This document shows positions 54,417-62,874 of a stretch of 64,000 bases of DNA, in pieces. The notes below the pieces were generated by a model. The model was given only the letters and a program-made list of their open reading frames with translations, had not been told where the DNA came from and did no database searches. Position numbers and translations under genes: made by a program. How positions within the stretch are numbered: position 1 is the stretch's first letter; every line of letters begins with the position of its first letter. Source of the DNA: Sphingomonas sp. IBVSS2 (GTDB taxonomy: Bacteria; Pseudomonadota; Alphaproteobacteria; Sphingomonadales; Sphingomonadaceae); contig NZ_NFUR01000007.1 of NCBI RefSeq assembly GCF_002127225.1, forward strand, positions 1-64,000, read 5' to 3'.

Positions 54417-54928
54417 GGGGAGCCGAACTTCTCCGCATGCGCGCGCTCGTTGCCGGCGCGCAGCAGGGCGGCCTGCTCGCGCCAGCCCTGCCCGGCGATC
54501 GTGCCGGGCGCGACCTCCAGCCGCTGTTCCAGCGCGGCCTCGTCATCGGGCGCCATCTTCTCGATCTCGCGATAGGTCTTGATGCCCAGCTCGTTGAGCC
54601 GCTTCTCGCGCGCTTCGTCGATGCCCTTGATCCGTGCGAGATTGTCCCGGCCCCAGCCGAACCAGCCGCGCCAGCCGGCGCCGGGCGCGTCCTCCACCAC
54701 GGGAGCGGGCGCCGGCGCCTGCTTGCGCGCCGCCCCCAGTTCGGCCTGGAGCGCACGGATGCGCTCCTCGGCCTCGTCACGATAGCGGGCGTGCTCCAGT
54801 TCCTCGTCCTGGTAGCGCTCGCGCCACTTTGCGCCGCCGGAGCGGCTGGCAAGACCGAGGAACCAGCCGCCGACCAGAGTCAGTCCCAGTGCCGCGAACT
54901 GAGTCGCGGTCTCGAACGGAAGCGCCAT
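54413..54928 (-). CDS. Membrane-anchored coiled-coil protein with HhH-like C-terminus
   Basis: A 171-residue protein. The N-terminal helix (about 9-28, AALGLTLVGGWFLGLASRSG) is followed by a charged coiled coil (35-70), a Pro/Ala linker, and a C-terminal domain with NLARIKGIDEAREKRLNELGI, a helix-hairpin-helix-like pattern seen in predicted flap-endonuclease-like proteins. Its first 60 residues match the upstream gene's protein, so the two are paralogues over the N-terminus only. Confidence 0.7.
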   Translation of the reverse strand: MALPFETATQFAALGLTLVGGWFLGLASRSGGAKWRERYQDEELEHARYRDEAEERIRALQAELGAARKQAPAPAPVVEDAPGAGWRGWFGWGRDNLARIKGIDEAREKRLNELGIKTYREIEKMAPDDEAALEQRLEVAPGTIAGQGWREQAALLRAGNERAHAEKFGSP

Positions 54929-54939
54929 CGTCCGCGGTC

Positions 54940-55485
54940 CTAGTGCGCGTGCTCGGGATGCGAGGGCTCGGCCTCCGCCGCCGGCACCTCATGCGCCGGC
55001 TCTGCGGGGGCGAGGTCCGCAGCAGCCGCCGCCTCGACGGGAGTGGCTTCGACATGCGCCGCTTCCACGGGCGCGGTCTCGGCAGGCACAGGCTCCGGCG
55101 CGGGTTCGGCATGTGCCTCCGCCGCATGGGTGACGGCAGCTCCGGCGACCGCGCCGACGGCCGCCGCCGCGGCCATGGTGGCGGTCGAATGGCCCTCGGG
55201 CTCGGCGACGGGGGCCGGAGCGGGAGCGGGAGCGGCAACGGGAGCGGGCGGGGCGGCCCTCAGCCGGGCATTCTCGGCCTCGAGATCGCGGATACGGCGG
55301 GCGGCGTCGCGCAGGTCGCTCTCCGCGCGGTCGCGATAGCCGGCATTCTCGGTCTCCGCTTCCTCGAGTCGTTCGCGCCATTTGCGGCCGCCGCTGTGGC
55401 TGGCGAGCCCCAGGAACCAGCCGGCGATCAGCGTAAGACCCAAGCCCGCGACCTGCGTGATCGTCTGGAACGGCAAATCATGCAT
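54940..55485 (-). CDS. Membrane-anchored coiled-coil protein with Ala/Pro/Glu-rich tail
   Basis: A 181-residue protein. The helix GLGLTLIAGWFLGLASHSG and the following GGRKWRERLEEAE correspond residue by residue to the paralogue at 54413-54928. After the coiled coil (about 35-75) it has only a low-complexity Pro/Ala/Glu tail (75-181) with a hydrophobic AAAAAVGAVAGAAVTH patch. It has no enzymatic motif. It lies 66 bases downstream of tadC on the same strand and could belong to the same transcript. Confidence 0.65.
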   Translation of the reverse strand: MHDLPFQTITQVAGLGLTLIAGWFLGLASHSGGRKWRERLEEAETENAGYRDRAESDLRDAARRIRDLEAENARLRAAPPAPVAAPAPAPAPVAEPEGHSTATMAAAAAVGAVAGAAVTHAAEAHAEPAPEPVPAETAPVEAAHVEATPVEAAAAADLAPAEPAHEVPAAEAEPSHPEHAH

Positions 55486-55551
55486 CGAGTCGACCTCCCC
55501 TTAGTCCGGCGGGAAGCTATCCCGCCCGGGAAGGCCGCGCCACCGGAAAGG

Positions 55552-56556
55552 TTAGGGGCCCTTCGAGATCAGCGCGTCGTTGATCGAGCAGGCAGCGGGC
55601 CCGAGGATCACGACGAACAGCACCGGCAGGATGAACAGGATCAGCGGCACGGTCATGATCGCGGGCAGGCGCGCGGCCTTTTCCTCGGCGCGCATCATGC
55701 GCTCGTTGCGGAACTCGGCCGAGAGCACGCGCAGCGCCGACGCGAGCGGCGTGCCGTATTTCTCGGTCTGGATCATGGTGGTGACCACGCCGCGGATCGA
55801 ATCCAGGTCGATGCGCTCGGCGAGGTTCTCGAAGGCCTGGCGCCGATCGGTGAGGAAGCCCAGCTCGATCGCGGTGAGCTGGAATTCCTCGCCCAGCTCG
55901 GGATAGGCCTTGCCCAGTTCCTTGGCGACGCGGTGGAAGGCGGCGTCGACGGTGAGTCCCGCTTCGGCACAGATCACCAGCAGGTCGAGCGCGTCGGGCA
56001 GGCCCTTGCGGATCGCCGCGCTGCGCTTCTGGATCTTGTTCTTGAGATAGAGATCCGGGAACTTGTAGGCGAGGATGAAGCTGCCGGCGACCAGGCCATA
56101 GGCCTTGATCGGGCTCCAGTCCGCGAACATCGTGGTGCCATAGACCAGATAGAGCACCGGCCCGCCGATCACGATCGGCAGCACCAGGCGGCCGAAGATC
56201 ACCGCCACCGCGAATTCCTTGCGGCGGATGCCGGCCTGGAGCAGCTTGGTCTGCGCCTGCTTGACCTGGCTGTCCTGCAGCACCTTCATCGAGGAGAGCA
56301 GCGAGCGGATGCGGTCGGTGGTCTCGTTCTTCTGGACGAGCTTGGCGCGGCGCTTGGACGTGGAGGCGGTGATGCCCGCCTTCAGCTGCTCGCGGCGTTC
56401 GTTCAGCGACTTCACGCGCTTCGCCATCGGGTCGCGCACGGTGGTGGCGGCATAGATCGCCAGCAGCACCGCGAAGGCGGCGACGGCCGACAGGATCGTC
56501 GCCACCCAGATGACGTCGACGCCGAGCAGCGTGGGGCCGGAGGGAGGAGGGTTCAT
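55552..56556 (-). CDS. tadC: Tad pilus inner membrane protein TadC
   Basis: A 334-residue T2SS_F-family platform protein. It has an N-terminal helix (about 13-32), a cytoplasmic four-helix region (about 180-300) with GLPDALDLLVICAEAGLTVDAAF and YGTPLASALRVLSAEFRNERM, and C-terminal helices. With TadB it forms the platform driven by the TadA ATPase. It follows tadB after four bases. It is the last clear pilus gene of the cluster. Confidence 0.92.
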   Translation of the reverse strand: MNPPPSGPTLLGVDVIWVATILSAVAAFAVLLAIYAATTVRDPMAKRVKSLNERREQLKAGITASTSKRRAKLVQKNETTDRIRSLLSSMKVLQDSQVKQAQTKLLQAGIRRKEFAVAVIFGRLVLPIVIGGPVLYLVYGTTMFADWSPIKAYGLVAGSFILAYKFPDLYLKNKIQKRSAAIRKGLPDALDLLVICAEAGLTVDAAFHRVAKELGKAYPELGEEFQLTAIELGFLTDRRQAFENLAERIDLDSIRGVVTTMIQTEKYGTPLASALRVLSAEFRNERMMRAEEKAARLPAIMTVPLILFILPVLFVVILGPAACSINDALISKGP

Positions 56557-56560
56557 GCCG

Positions 56561-57541
56561 CTAGATCTCGAAATTGACCATCTTGGCCATGATGAAGGCG
56601 CCGATGCCCATCCAGAGCAGGCCGCCGCCGCCGGCGATCATCAGGCGCTGGTCGGCGAAGAAATTGGCCATGTAGTTGTTGTTGATGAACCAGACGAGCG
56701 CGAAGACGATGAAGGGCAGCGCGCCGACGATCAGCGCCGATGCCTTGGATTCCGACGACATCGCCTTGATCTTCAGCTTCATCTGCGCGCGCTTGCGCAG
56801 CACGTCGGCCAGGTTGGCCAGCGTCTCGGCCAGGTTGCCGCCGGTCTCGCGCTGGATCTGGATGGTGATGGTGAAGAACTGGAATTCGGGCGTGCCGAGC
56901 CGGTCCGCGGTTTCCTGGAGCGCGGTGTCGAGCGACTTGCCGATCTTCATCTTGTCGCTCACCGCGCGGAACTCCTCGCCGACCGGCCCGTCGACTTCCT
57001 GGCCGACCACGCCGATCGTCTCGGTGATCGGCAGGCCCGAGCGCAGGCCGCGCACGAGCAGTTCGATCGCATCGGGAAACTTGGCGGTGAACCGGGCGAC
57101 GCGGCGCTTGATGAAGAAGCCGACCACGAAGTGCGGCAGGCCGACGCCCAGGAACAGGCCGACGCCCAGCCCCAGCAGGATCGGCAGGCCCTGGAGCATG
57201 ATCAGCCCGGCGGGCACCAGGGTGAGCCCGGCGCTGACCATCATGTACTGGCCGAGCGTCCAGGGCTTGCCGGTCATGCTGAGTCGCTTCTGGAGCAGCG
57301 CCGGATTGGGAAGGAAGCGCGCGGCGGTGACGTCCATGCGCGTGGCGCGAGCGGCGGCGACTCGGCGCATCTGCGCTTCCATCGCATTGGCGCCGACGGC
57401 GCTCACCACATGGCGCTCGCGCATCGATTTGACGCGGCGCGCGCCCGCTCGCTCGGCCGAGGGGCCCGAAAAGGCGAGCACCATCAGCGCGAGCACCACG
57501 AAGGTGCCTCCAGCGAGCATCAATACCGGCAGCATGTCCAC
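56561..57541 (-). CDS. tadB: Tad pilus inner membrane protein TadB
   Basis: A 326-residue T2SS_F-family protein. The cytoplasmic domain contains FPDAIELLVRGLRSGLPITETIGVVGQE and QIQRETGGNLAETLANLADVLR, the hallmark of TadB. There are N- and C-terminal transmembrane helices. The start is GTG at 57541, or ATG two codons later. It is separated by only 51 bases from cpaE, although cpaF normally stands between them. Confidence 0.93.
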   Translation of the reverse strand: MDMLPVLMLAGGTFVVLALMVLAFSGPSAERAGARRVKSMRERHVVSAVGANAMEAQMRRVAAARATRMDVTAARFLPNPALLQKRLSMTGKPWTLGQYMMVSAGLTLVPAGLIMLQGLPILLGLGVGLFLGVGLPHFVVGFFIKRRVARFTAKFPDAIELLVRGLRSGLPITETIGVVGQEVDGPVGEEFRAVSDKMKIGKSLDTALQETADRLGTPEFQFFTITIQIQRETGGNLAETLANLADVLRKRAQMKLKIKAMSSESKASALIVGALPFIVFALVWFINNNYMANFFADQRLMIAGGGGLLWMGIGAFIMAKMVNFEI

Positions 57542-57561
57542 GCCGCACCAACTCCGCTTGC

Positions 57562-57596
57562 GTAACCCTTGCGCAGCCTAGCCGCGCAATGGTTAC
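57562..57596. repeat. Hairpin at the cpaE/tadB junction
   Basis: GTAACC-C-TTGCGC (57562-57574) and GCGCAA-T-GGTTAC (57584-57596) form a 12-bp stem with one mismatch and a nine-base loop. It overlaps the cpaE stop codon and fills the gap before tadB. It has no T run for the minus strand, so it may serve RNA stability or processing rather than termination. Confidence 0.7.
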
Positions 57597-58885
57597 TTCT
57601 TTGCCTTTGCCGGCATCTTCGCCTTGAACTTGTCGAGCAGCGAGCCGCCGCCCTTGGGCTTGTCGCCCTTGCCCTTCGCCTTGCCCGGGGCGGCTTCGTC
57701 CGCGCCCGAATCGGCGATGCCGGCGATGCGCTGGGCGAGGTCGGCGAGCGGGGCGATGCCCTTGTTGCCCTTGCCCACTTCGGCGAGCGGCTTGCCCAGC
57801 TTGGCCGATTGCGAGGCGAGCTTGGCATCGAAGGGCAGCATGAAATCGATCTTGCGCTCGATCGAGCCCTCGAAGTCCTTGCGGCTGATCTCGAGCACCG
57901 CCGCCTGCTGGATCTTGTTGGCGACCACGATCACCTGGGTCTGTGGCGCGTTCGACTTGAACCAGCTCAGGATGCGGATCGCATCGCGCGCGGACGCCAG
58001 CGTCAGCTCGGTCGCCAGCACGGCCACCTGCACATCGGTGATCAGGTGCGGATGGTTGACCAGCATCGAGCGCGGCAAGTCGACGATCGTGCACTCGAAT
58101 GCGGTGCGGATCTCTTCCTGCAGCTGATAGAAGGCCGCGCCGTCGGTCATGATCGGCGAGTGGATCGGCGCTTCGGCACTGAGCACGGCCAGGCGGTCCG
58201 AAGCGCGGACCATCGCGCGTTCGATGAACAGCCCGTCGATGCGGCTCGGATTCTCGATCGCGTCGGTCAGGCCGCGGCCGGGCTCGAGGTCGAGCGCGAG
58301 GGCGCCGGTGCCGAAATGCACGTCGAGGTCGAGCAGCGCCGTGCTGCGGCCCAGCCGCTCGCCCATCAGCCAGGCGAGCGAGGTAGCGAGCGTGGAGGCG
58401 CCGGCGCCGCCGCGCGTGCCGATCACCGCCACCGCGCAATGCGGCCGATCGGTGCCGGTCTCGGCCAGCTTGGGCGCGTTGAGCGCGGCCTGCGCCTGGG
58501 CGAAGGCGTCGCGCAGCGCATCCGGGTTCAGCGGCTTGAGCAGATAGTCGTGGATGCCGCTCGCGACGAGGTCGCGATACAGGCGCACGTCGTTCACCTG
58601 GCCCGACGCGATAACGATCGTGCCCGGCTCGCAGACCTCGGCGAGCGCGTTGATGTCGTTGAGCGGATCGCCGCTCTCGGAGAGGTCGACGAACAGGATG
58701 TTCGGGCTCGCCGAGACCGACAGGGTCTGCACCGCGTTGCGCAGGCCGCCCTTGTTGACCTTCTCCGGCGACCAGCCGAGCTCGACGGCGATCGGGCGCA
58801 GGATCTCCGCCGTCGTCTCGTCGCAGACGAACGCAACGAACGGATCGCGATGCCCGGTGCGGGCGGGATTGAAAGGCGCGTTCAC
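57593..58885 (-). CDS. cpaE: Tad pilus localisation ATPase CpaE/TadZ
   Basis: A 430-residue protein with an N-terminal receiver-like domain (about 18-136), which keeps FVDLSE but not a full phospho-acceptor pocket, and a C-terminal ParA/MinD-like ATPase with the P-loop GTRGGAGAST near residue 155. It places the pilus machinery at the pole in Caulobacter. The start is GTG at 58885, overlapping the cpaD stop as GTGA. A Lys/Gly/Pro-rich tail (about 390-430) follows the ATPase. Confidence 0.92.
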   Translation of the reverse strand: MNAPFNPARTGHRDPFVAFVCDETTAEILRPIAVELGWSPEKVNKGGLRNAVQTLSVSASPNILFVDLSESGDPLNDINALAEVCEPGTIVIASGQVNDVRLYRDLVASGIHDYLLKPLNPDALRDAFAQAQAALNAPKLAETGTDRPHCAVAVIGTRGGAGASTLATSLAWLMGERLGRSTALLDLDVHFGTGALALDLEPGRGLTDAIENPSRIDGLFIERAMVRASDRLAVLSAEAPIHSPIMTDGAAFYQLQEEIRTAFECTIVDLPRSMLVNHPHLITDVQVAVLATELTLASARDAIRILSWFKSNAPQTQVIVVANKIQQAAVLEISRKDFEGSIERKIDFMLPFDAKLASQSAKLGKPLAEVGKGNKGIAPLADLAQRIAGIADSGADEAAPGKAKGKGDKPKGGGSLLDKFKAKMPAKAKK

Positions 58886-59529
58886 TTGGGGCTCCCCGAA
58901 CCGGCGTCGACCTTGCCGCCGCTGCCCGAAGGCACCGCCGCGCGCAGCGCGCCGATGGCCTTGGACGCGGTGATCGGATCGGCCGTGGGCGAGCCCGCGG
59001 CGCCGCGGACGAGATCGGCCGGATCCGCGATCATCGCGGCGAGATTGCTGTTGCTCGCACAGCCAAAGTTGGAGCTGGTGCTCGCCTCGAACGTATATTC
59101 CGCGGGGCGCGAATTGTCGGGGCAGCCCGGCACATTGGCGGCCATCCGGGTGACGACCACGCGGATCGTGCCCGGCGCGATCTGGCCGGTGGTGACGGGT
59201 GCGCGATCGGCAAGGATCAGGCCGTAGCGGCCGGCCTCGGCGGCGATTTCCGTGCGGCCGGTGGTGCCGGCGGCGCCGTCGTCGATCGCGACACGGTCGC
59301 CGTAGCGAAGGTTCATCGCCGACATCCAGCCGGCCAGGCGCTGGCTCTCGCCCGGCGCCAGCGAATAGCCGGTCGTCTGCAGGTCGAGCACATAGTCGCT
59401 GCGCTGGACGATCGGCTGATGGATCGATTCCACGCCGCCATTATAGGTGCCGCAGCCGGCGAGCAGCAGCGCCGGGACGAGCAGGGGAGTGAAGCGCGGA
59501 AGCACGGGCGATCTCCTCGTCAGTCGCAT
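58882..59529 (-). CDS. cpaD: Tad pilus lipoprotein CpaD
   Basis: A 215-residue protein with a lipobox (LLLAGC, about residue 26). It contains the CpaD-type periplasmic domain with RYGDRVAIDD, RVVVTRMAANVPGCPD and NFGCASNSNLAAMIADPADLVRG in pieces, the last being diagnostic. It is an outer membrane partner of the CpaC secretin. The start at 59529 follows the cpaC stop by four bases. Confidence 0.9.
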   Translation of the reverse strand: MRLTRRSPVLPRFTPLLVPALLLAGCGTYNGGVESIHQPIVQRSDYVLDLQTTGYSLAPGESQRLAGWMSAMNLRYGDRVAIDDGAAGTTGRTEIAAEAGRYGLILADRAPVTTGQIAPGTIRVVVTRMAANVPGCPDNSRPAEYTFEASTSSNFGCASNSNLAAMIADPADLVRGAAGSPTADPITASKAIGALRAAVPSGSGGKVDAGSGSPK

Positions 59530-59533
59530 CGGG

Positions 59534-61258
59534 TCAGAAGCCGAAGCCGGGGGCCGCGGAGCCGCCCTTCTTCTGCTTGCGGTTGGGTTGCGGGGCGGGC
59601 GCCATCTGGACCGGCGCGGTCGCCTGGCCGGCCGGGGCAGGCGAATAGGCGCCCACCGAAGGCTGGCCGTCCGCCGGCGCCATGCTCGGCTTGGGGCGCT
59701 CGCCATTCTTGTCGCGGCTGGAAAGGGCGCCCATGAAGACGCGGTCGAAATCGTTCGGCGCCTTGTAGCCGTCGGTCGGCAGGACGATCTGGTTGGCGTT
59801 GACCGGCTTCACCAGATAGGGGGTGATCACGATCACCAGCTCGGTCTCGTTGCGCTGGAAACCGTTCGAGCGGAACAGCGCGCCCAGGATCGGCACGTCG
59901 CCCAGGCCCGGCGTCTTGGTGATCGTGTTGTTCTGCGAATTCTGCAGCAGCCCGCCCACCACCATGCTTTCGCCCGAGCCGAGCTCGACGGTGGTCTCGC
60001 TGCGGCGCGTGCTGAGCGCGGGGATGGTGACGCCGTTCAACTGCACCGCGCCGGCCGAAGTCAGCTGCGACACTTCGGGGCGCACGCGCAGCGAAATGCG
60101 GCCATCGGCCAGCACCGTCGGCGTGAAGGCCAGGCTGATGCCATACTGCTTGTATTCCACCGTGGTGGTGCCCAGGCCCTGCGCGACCGGGATCGGGATC
60201 TCGCCGCCGGCGAGGAAGTTCGCGGTCTCGCCCGAAAGCGCGGTGAGGTTTGGATTGGCGAGCGTGGTAACCTGGCCGATCGTTTCGCCGAGGTCGATCG
60301 CCGAGAGCACGTCGAGGCCGAACAGCTTGCCGGCCAGGCCCATGGTGGCGTTGTCCGAGCCGCGGGTGATGTCGGCCAGGCCGGTGGCGCGCGGATTGAC
60401 GAACCGGCCCGTCGAGGGGTCGTAGGCGCCGGTGATGGTGACGCCGTTCTGCGTCATCGTCGCGGTCGGATATTTGGCGAGGTCGGCCGCCGAGAACGAG
60501 CCCGGGCTGCGGCCCTGGGCCAGGCCGAACTGGAAGCCCCCGGTCGAGTCCTTGGTGGAAAAATTAACGCCGATGTTCTTGACGAAGCTGCGGCTCACCT
60601 CGGCGAACTTCACCTGCAGCTGCACCTGCAGCGGCGTGGCGGTCCGCAGGCGGTTGATCACCGCGATCTTCACCTGCGCATTGGGGTCGTTGACGTTGAC
60701 GCCCGGATTGAGCAGCCCGGTCACCAGGCGCTGCGCCTGCTCGCTGTCCTGCGGCGACTTCACCGTGCCGTTGAGCACCGCGATCTGGCCGACCGTGGTC
60801 ACCTGGACGTCCGCATCGGGCATGGCGACCTTCACCATGCGGTCGATCGACGTGATGTTCTGCGCCACGCGGACATTGGTGGAGAAGACCACCGCGCCCG
60901 AGGCGCTGGTCGCGAACACCGTCGCCTCGCCGAACTCCTTGCCGAACAGATGGATCTGGCGCGGATTGTTCACATAGATGTCGGCGACGGAAGGATTGGA
61001 AGTCCAGACGTTGGCGACGGTGGCGGGAAGGGTGATCAACTCGCCCTGGCCGGTCGAGAGCAGGATCTCGCCGCTCGGCCGCTGCGTGCCCGGCGGCAGG
61101 TTGGCGACGCCCACATTGGCGCGGGCCGGCGCATTGGTGCGGGCCGGGTGGGGCCGCTTGGACTTGGCAGCCTGGGCGAAGCCGGTCGCCGGCGTACCGA
61201 CCAGCGCGGTCGACACGATCGCGGCGAGCGAGCGCTTCAGGAGAAGCTTGCGAGTCAT
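59534..61258 (-). CDS. cpaC: Tad pilus secretin CpaC/RcpA
   Basis: A 574-residue outer membrane secretin precursor with a signal peptide (cleavage near GFA-Q). The N-terminal pilus-assembly domain (about 60-125) is followed by a BON-like part (VQVTTVGQIAVLNGTVKS) and the secretin domain with VEYKQYGISLAFTPTVLADGRI and GLGDVPILGALFRS. The C-terminal tail after residue 500 is Pro/Ala-rich. The start at 61258 (MTRKLL) lies one base after the cpaB stop. Confidence 0.95.
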   Translation of the reverse strand: MTRKLLLKRSLAAIVSTALVGTPATGFAQAAKSKRPHPARTNAPARANVGVANLPPGTQRPSGEILLSTGQGELITLPATVANVWTSNPSVADIYVNNPRQIHLFGKEFGEATVFATSASGAVVFSTNVRVAQNITSIDRMVKVAMPDADVQVTTVGQIAVLNGTVKSPQDSEQAQRLVTGLLNPGVNVNDPNAQVKIAVINRLRTATPLQVQLQVKFAEVSRSFVKNIGVNFSTKDSTGGFQFGLAQGRSPGSFSAADLAKYPTATMTQNGVTITGAYDPSTGRFVNPRATGLADITRGSDNATMGLAGKLFGLDVLSAIDLGETIGQVTTLANPNLTALSGETANFLAGGEIPIPVAQGLGTTTVEYKQYGISLAFTPTVLADGRISLRVRPEVSQLTSAGAVQLNGVTIPALSTRRSETTVELGSGESMVVGGLLQNSQNNTITKTPGLGDVPILGALFRSNGFQRNETELVIVITPYLVKPVNANQIVLPTDGYKAPNDFDRVFMGALSSRDKNGERPKPSMAPADGQPSVGAYSPAPAGQATAPVQMAPAPQPNRKQKKGGSAAPGFGF

Positions 61259-61259
61259 T

Positions 61260-62291
61260 TCAGTTCTTGCCCCCCAGAGCAACGGCGGTCTCGGCATTGC
61301 CGCGAACGACGGTCACGACCGGGCCGCGCGGAGTCGCGGCGCCGGGAAAGCTTTGGCCGGGCGTGGGCGTGGCGCCGGGCGCAGCAGCCGTGCCCATGTC
61401 GTGCGCCTTGGTCGGCACGGTGCTGCGCTGGAAGCGCGACACGTCGGCGCCGGTGGCGAAGGTGGTCGCGCCGTCCTGCGGCGCGCGCGCCACCTTGGCG
61501 ATCATTTCCTTTTCCTTCTTCGGATCGCTCGGCACTTCGACATCGCCGTTCGCGATCGCGTCCTCGAGCTCGCCCTGGTTGTCGGCGATCGAGCGCAGCG
61601 AGAGCGAGAGCGTGCCGATGGTCTGCGCCACCGCGATCTTCTCGGCGATCTTGGGCGTCGCCTCGACCGTGACGGTCGAATAGGTGTTGACGATCGTGTT
61701 GCCCTTGTCGTCGGTCTGCTTGTCGGTCTTCTGGTCGGTGGCGAGCACGCGCAGGTTGCGCAGCACCGTCTCCGAGGCCTTGAGCGCCGGGCCGTCGCCG
61801 CCGCCGCTCACCGACTGGGTGAGGATCAGGTCGATGCGGTCGCCCGGGAAGACGAAGCCCGCGACCGCGCTCTGGGTCGAGACGGGCACGGTCACCGCGC
61901 GCATGCCGGCGCCGAGCGCGGCGGCGAGGAAGCCGCGGTCGCCGGGCTTCACCAGCGCGCCCTGGGTCACCGGCTGGCCGGCGGGAATCGGGAAGCGCAC
62001 AACGGTGCCGACCAGCTTGGCCGGATCCGATTCGCTGCGCACATAATAGGCGCCCTCGACCAGTTCCTTGGGCCAGGGCCGGAATTCGAGCGACTGGGCA
62101 TCGAGGATGGTGCCCACCGGCAACTCGCGCTTGGCGACGAGCACCTCGGTGGTGTTCTGCGGCTGGACGGCCGCGGGCACGGCACCGGCCTGGGGCGCGG
62201 GCGCGCCGCTCATCAGGTTGCGCGCCATGAACGCGGTGATGGCCGCCACGACGAGCGCGCCGACGAGCAGGATCAGCTTGCGTGCATCCAT
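61260..62291 (-). CDS. cpaB: Tad pilus assembly protein CpaB/RcpC
   Basis: A 343-residue periplasmic protein with an N-terminal anchor helix (about 5-24). The SAF domain (VLVAKRELPVGTILDAQSLE, residues about 50-70) and the RcpC region with GMRAVTVPVSTQSAVAGFVFPGDRIDLI are diagnostic. It assists the secretin. The start is taken as ATG at 62291 (MDARKL), with GAAGGCTTGGGAA upstream. Confidence 0.93.
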   Translation of the reverse strand: MDARKLILLVGALVVAAITAFMARNLMSGAPAPQAGAVPAAVQPQNTTEVLVAKRELPVGTILDAQSLEFRPWPKELVEGAYYVRSESDPAKLVGTVVRFPIPAGQPVTQGALVKPGDRGFLAAALGAGMRAVTVPVSTQSAVAGFVFPGDRIDLILTQSVSGGGDGPALKASETVLRNLRVLATDQKTDKQTDDKGNTIVNTYSTVTVEATPKIAEKIAVAQTIGTLSLSLRSIADNQGELEDAIANGDVEVPSDPKKEKEMIAKVARAPQDGATTFATGADVSRFQRSTVPTKAHDMGTAAAPGATPTPGQSFPGAATPRGPVVTVVRGNAETAVALGGKN

Positions 62292-62351
62292 TTCGCTATT
62301 CCCAAGCCTTCTCAAAAGCGCCGGCGTATGTGGTTGCGCCAGCGTTAAACA

Positions 62352-62825
62352 TCACCCGAACTGGTTAAAAATCGGTTCGCGAAGAACCAGCAGCGCGGCG
62401 ATCGCGATGGCGACGCCATAGGGGATCTCCAGGGGCCCCCCCGCGTCGCGGCGCAGCCGCTTCTCGATCACCATCAGGAGCGTGAGCCCGCCGCCGATCA
62501 GCGACATGAGCACGAGCATCCACACCAGCGGCTGCACCGGCAGCCACAGCGCGAGCGCCCCGATCATCTTCACGTCGCCGCCGCCCATCTGCCCCAGCGC
62601 GAAGGCGCCGAGGAAGAAGGCGAAGACGAGCGCGGCGACGCCGGCCTGCATCGCCACGTCCGGCCACAGCGCCAGGCCGTTCGCCCACCACCAGAGCGGT
62701 GCCAGCAATGCGATGGCGGCATTCTTCCAGTTGGCGATCTCGCGTGTGCGCGCATCCTGGATGCCCGCCGAGACGAGCAGCAGCGCAAGTGCTACGAGCA
62801 GCAAAGTGACGAACACATCCCCCAT
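62352..62825 (-). CDS. cpaA: Prepilin peptidase CpaA/TadV
   Basis: A 157-residue type IV prepilin peptidase lacking the methylase domain, as in CpaA/TadV. The two catalytic aspartates are seen in GIQDARTREIANW and the GGGDVKMIGALALW (GxGD-type) motif. Five to six transmembrane helices. It is the first gene of the minus-strand cluster; no pilin gene lies between it and cpaB or upstream, where a hydrolase gene is divergent 49 bases away. Confidence 0.92.
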   Translation of the reverse strand: MGDVFVTLLLVALALLLVSAGIQDARTREIANWKNAAIALLAPLWWWANGLALWPDVAMQAGVAALVFAFFLGAFALGQMGGGDVKMIGALALWLPVQPLVWMLVLMSLIGGGLTLLMVIEKRLRRDAGGPLEIPYGVAIAIAALLVLREPIFNQFG

Positions 62826-62874
62826 GTCGCCAAAGTCCTAGACGGGACGGCTTATCAAAACGTAACCAAGCCCC

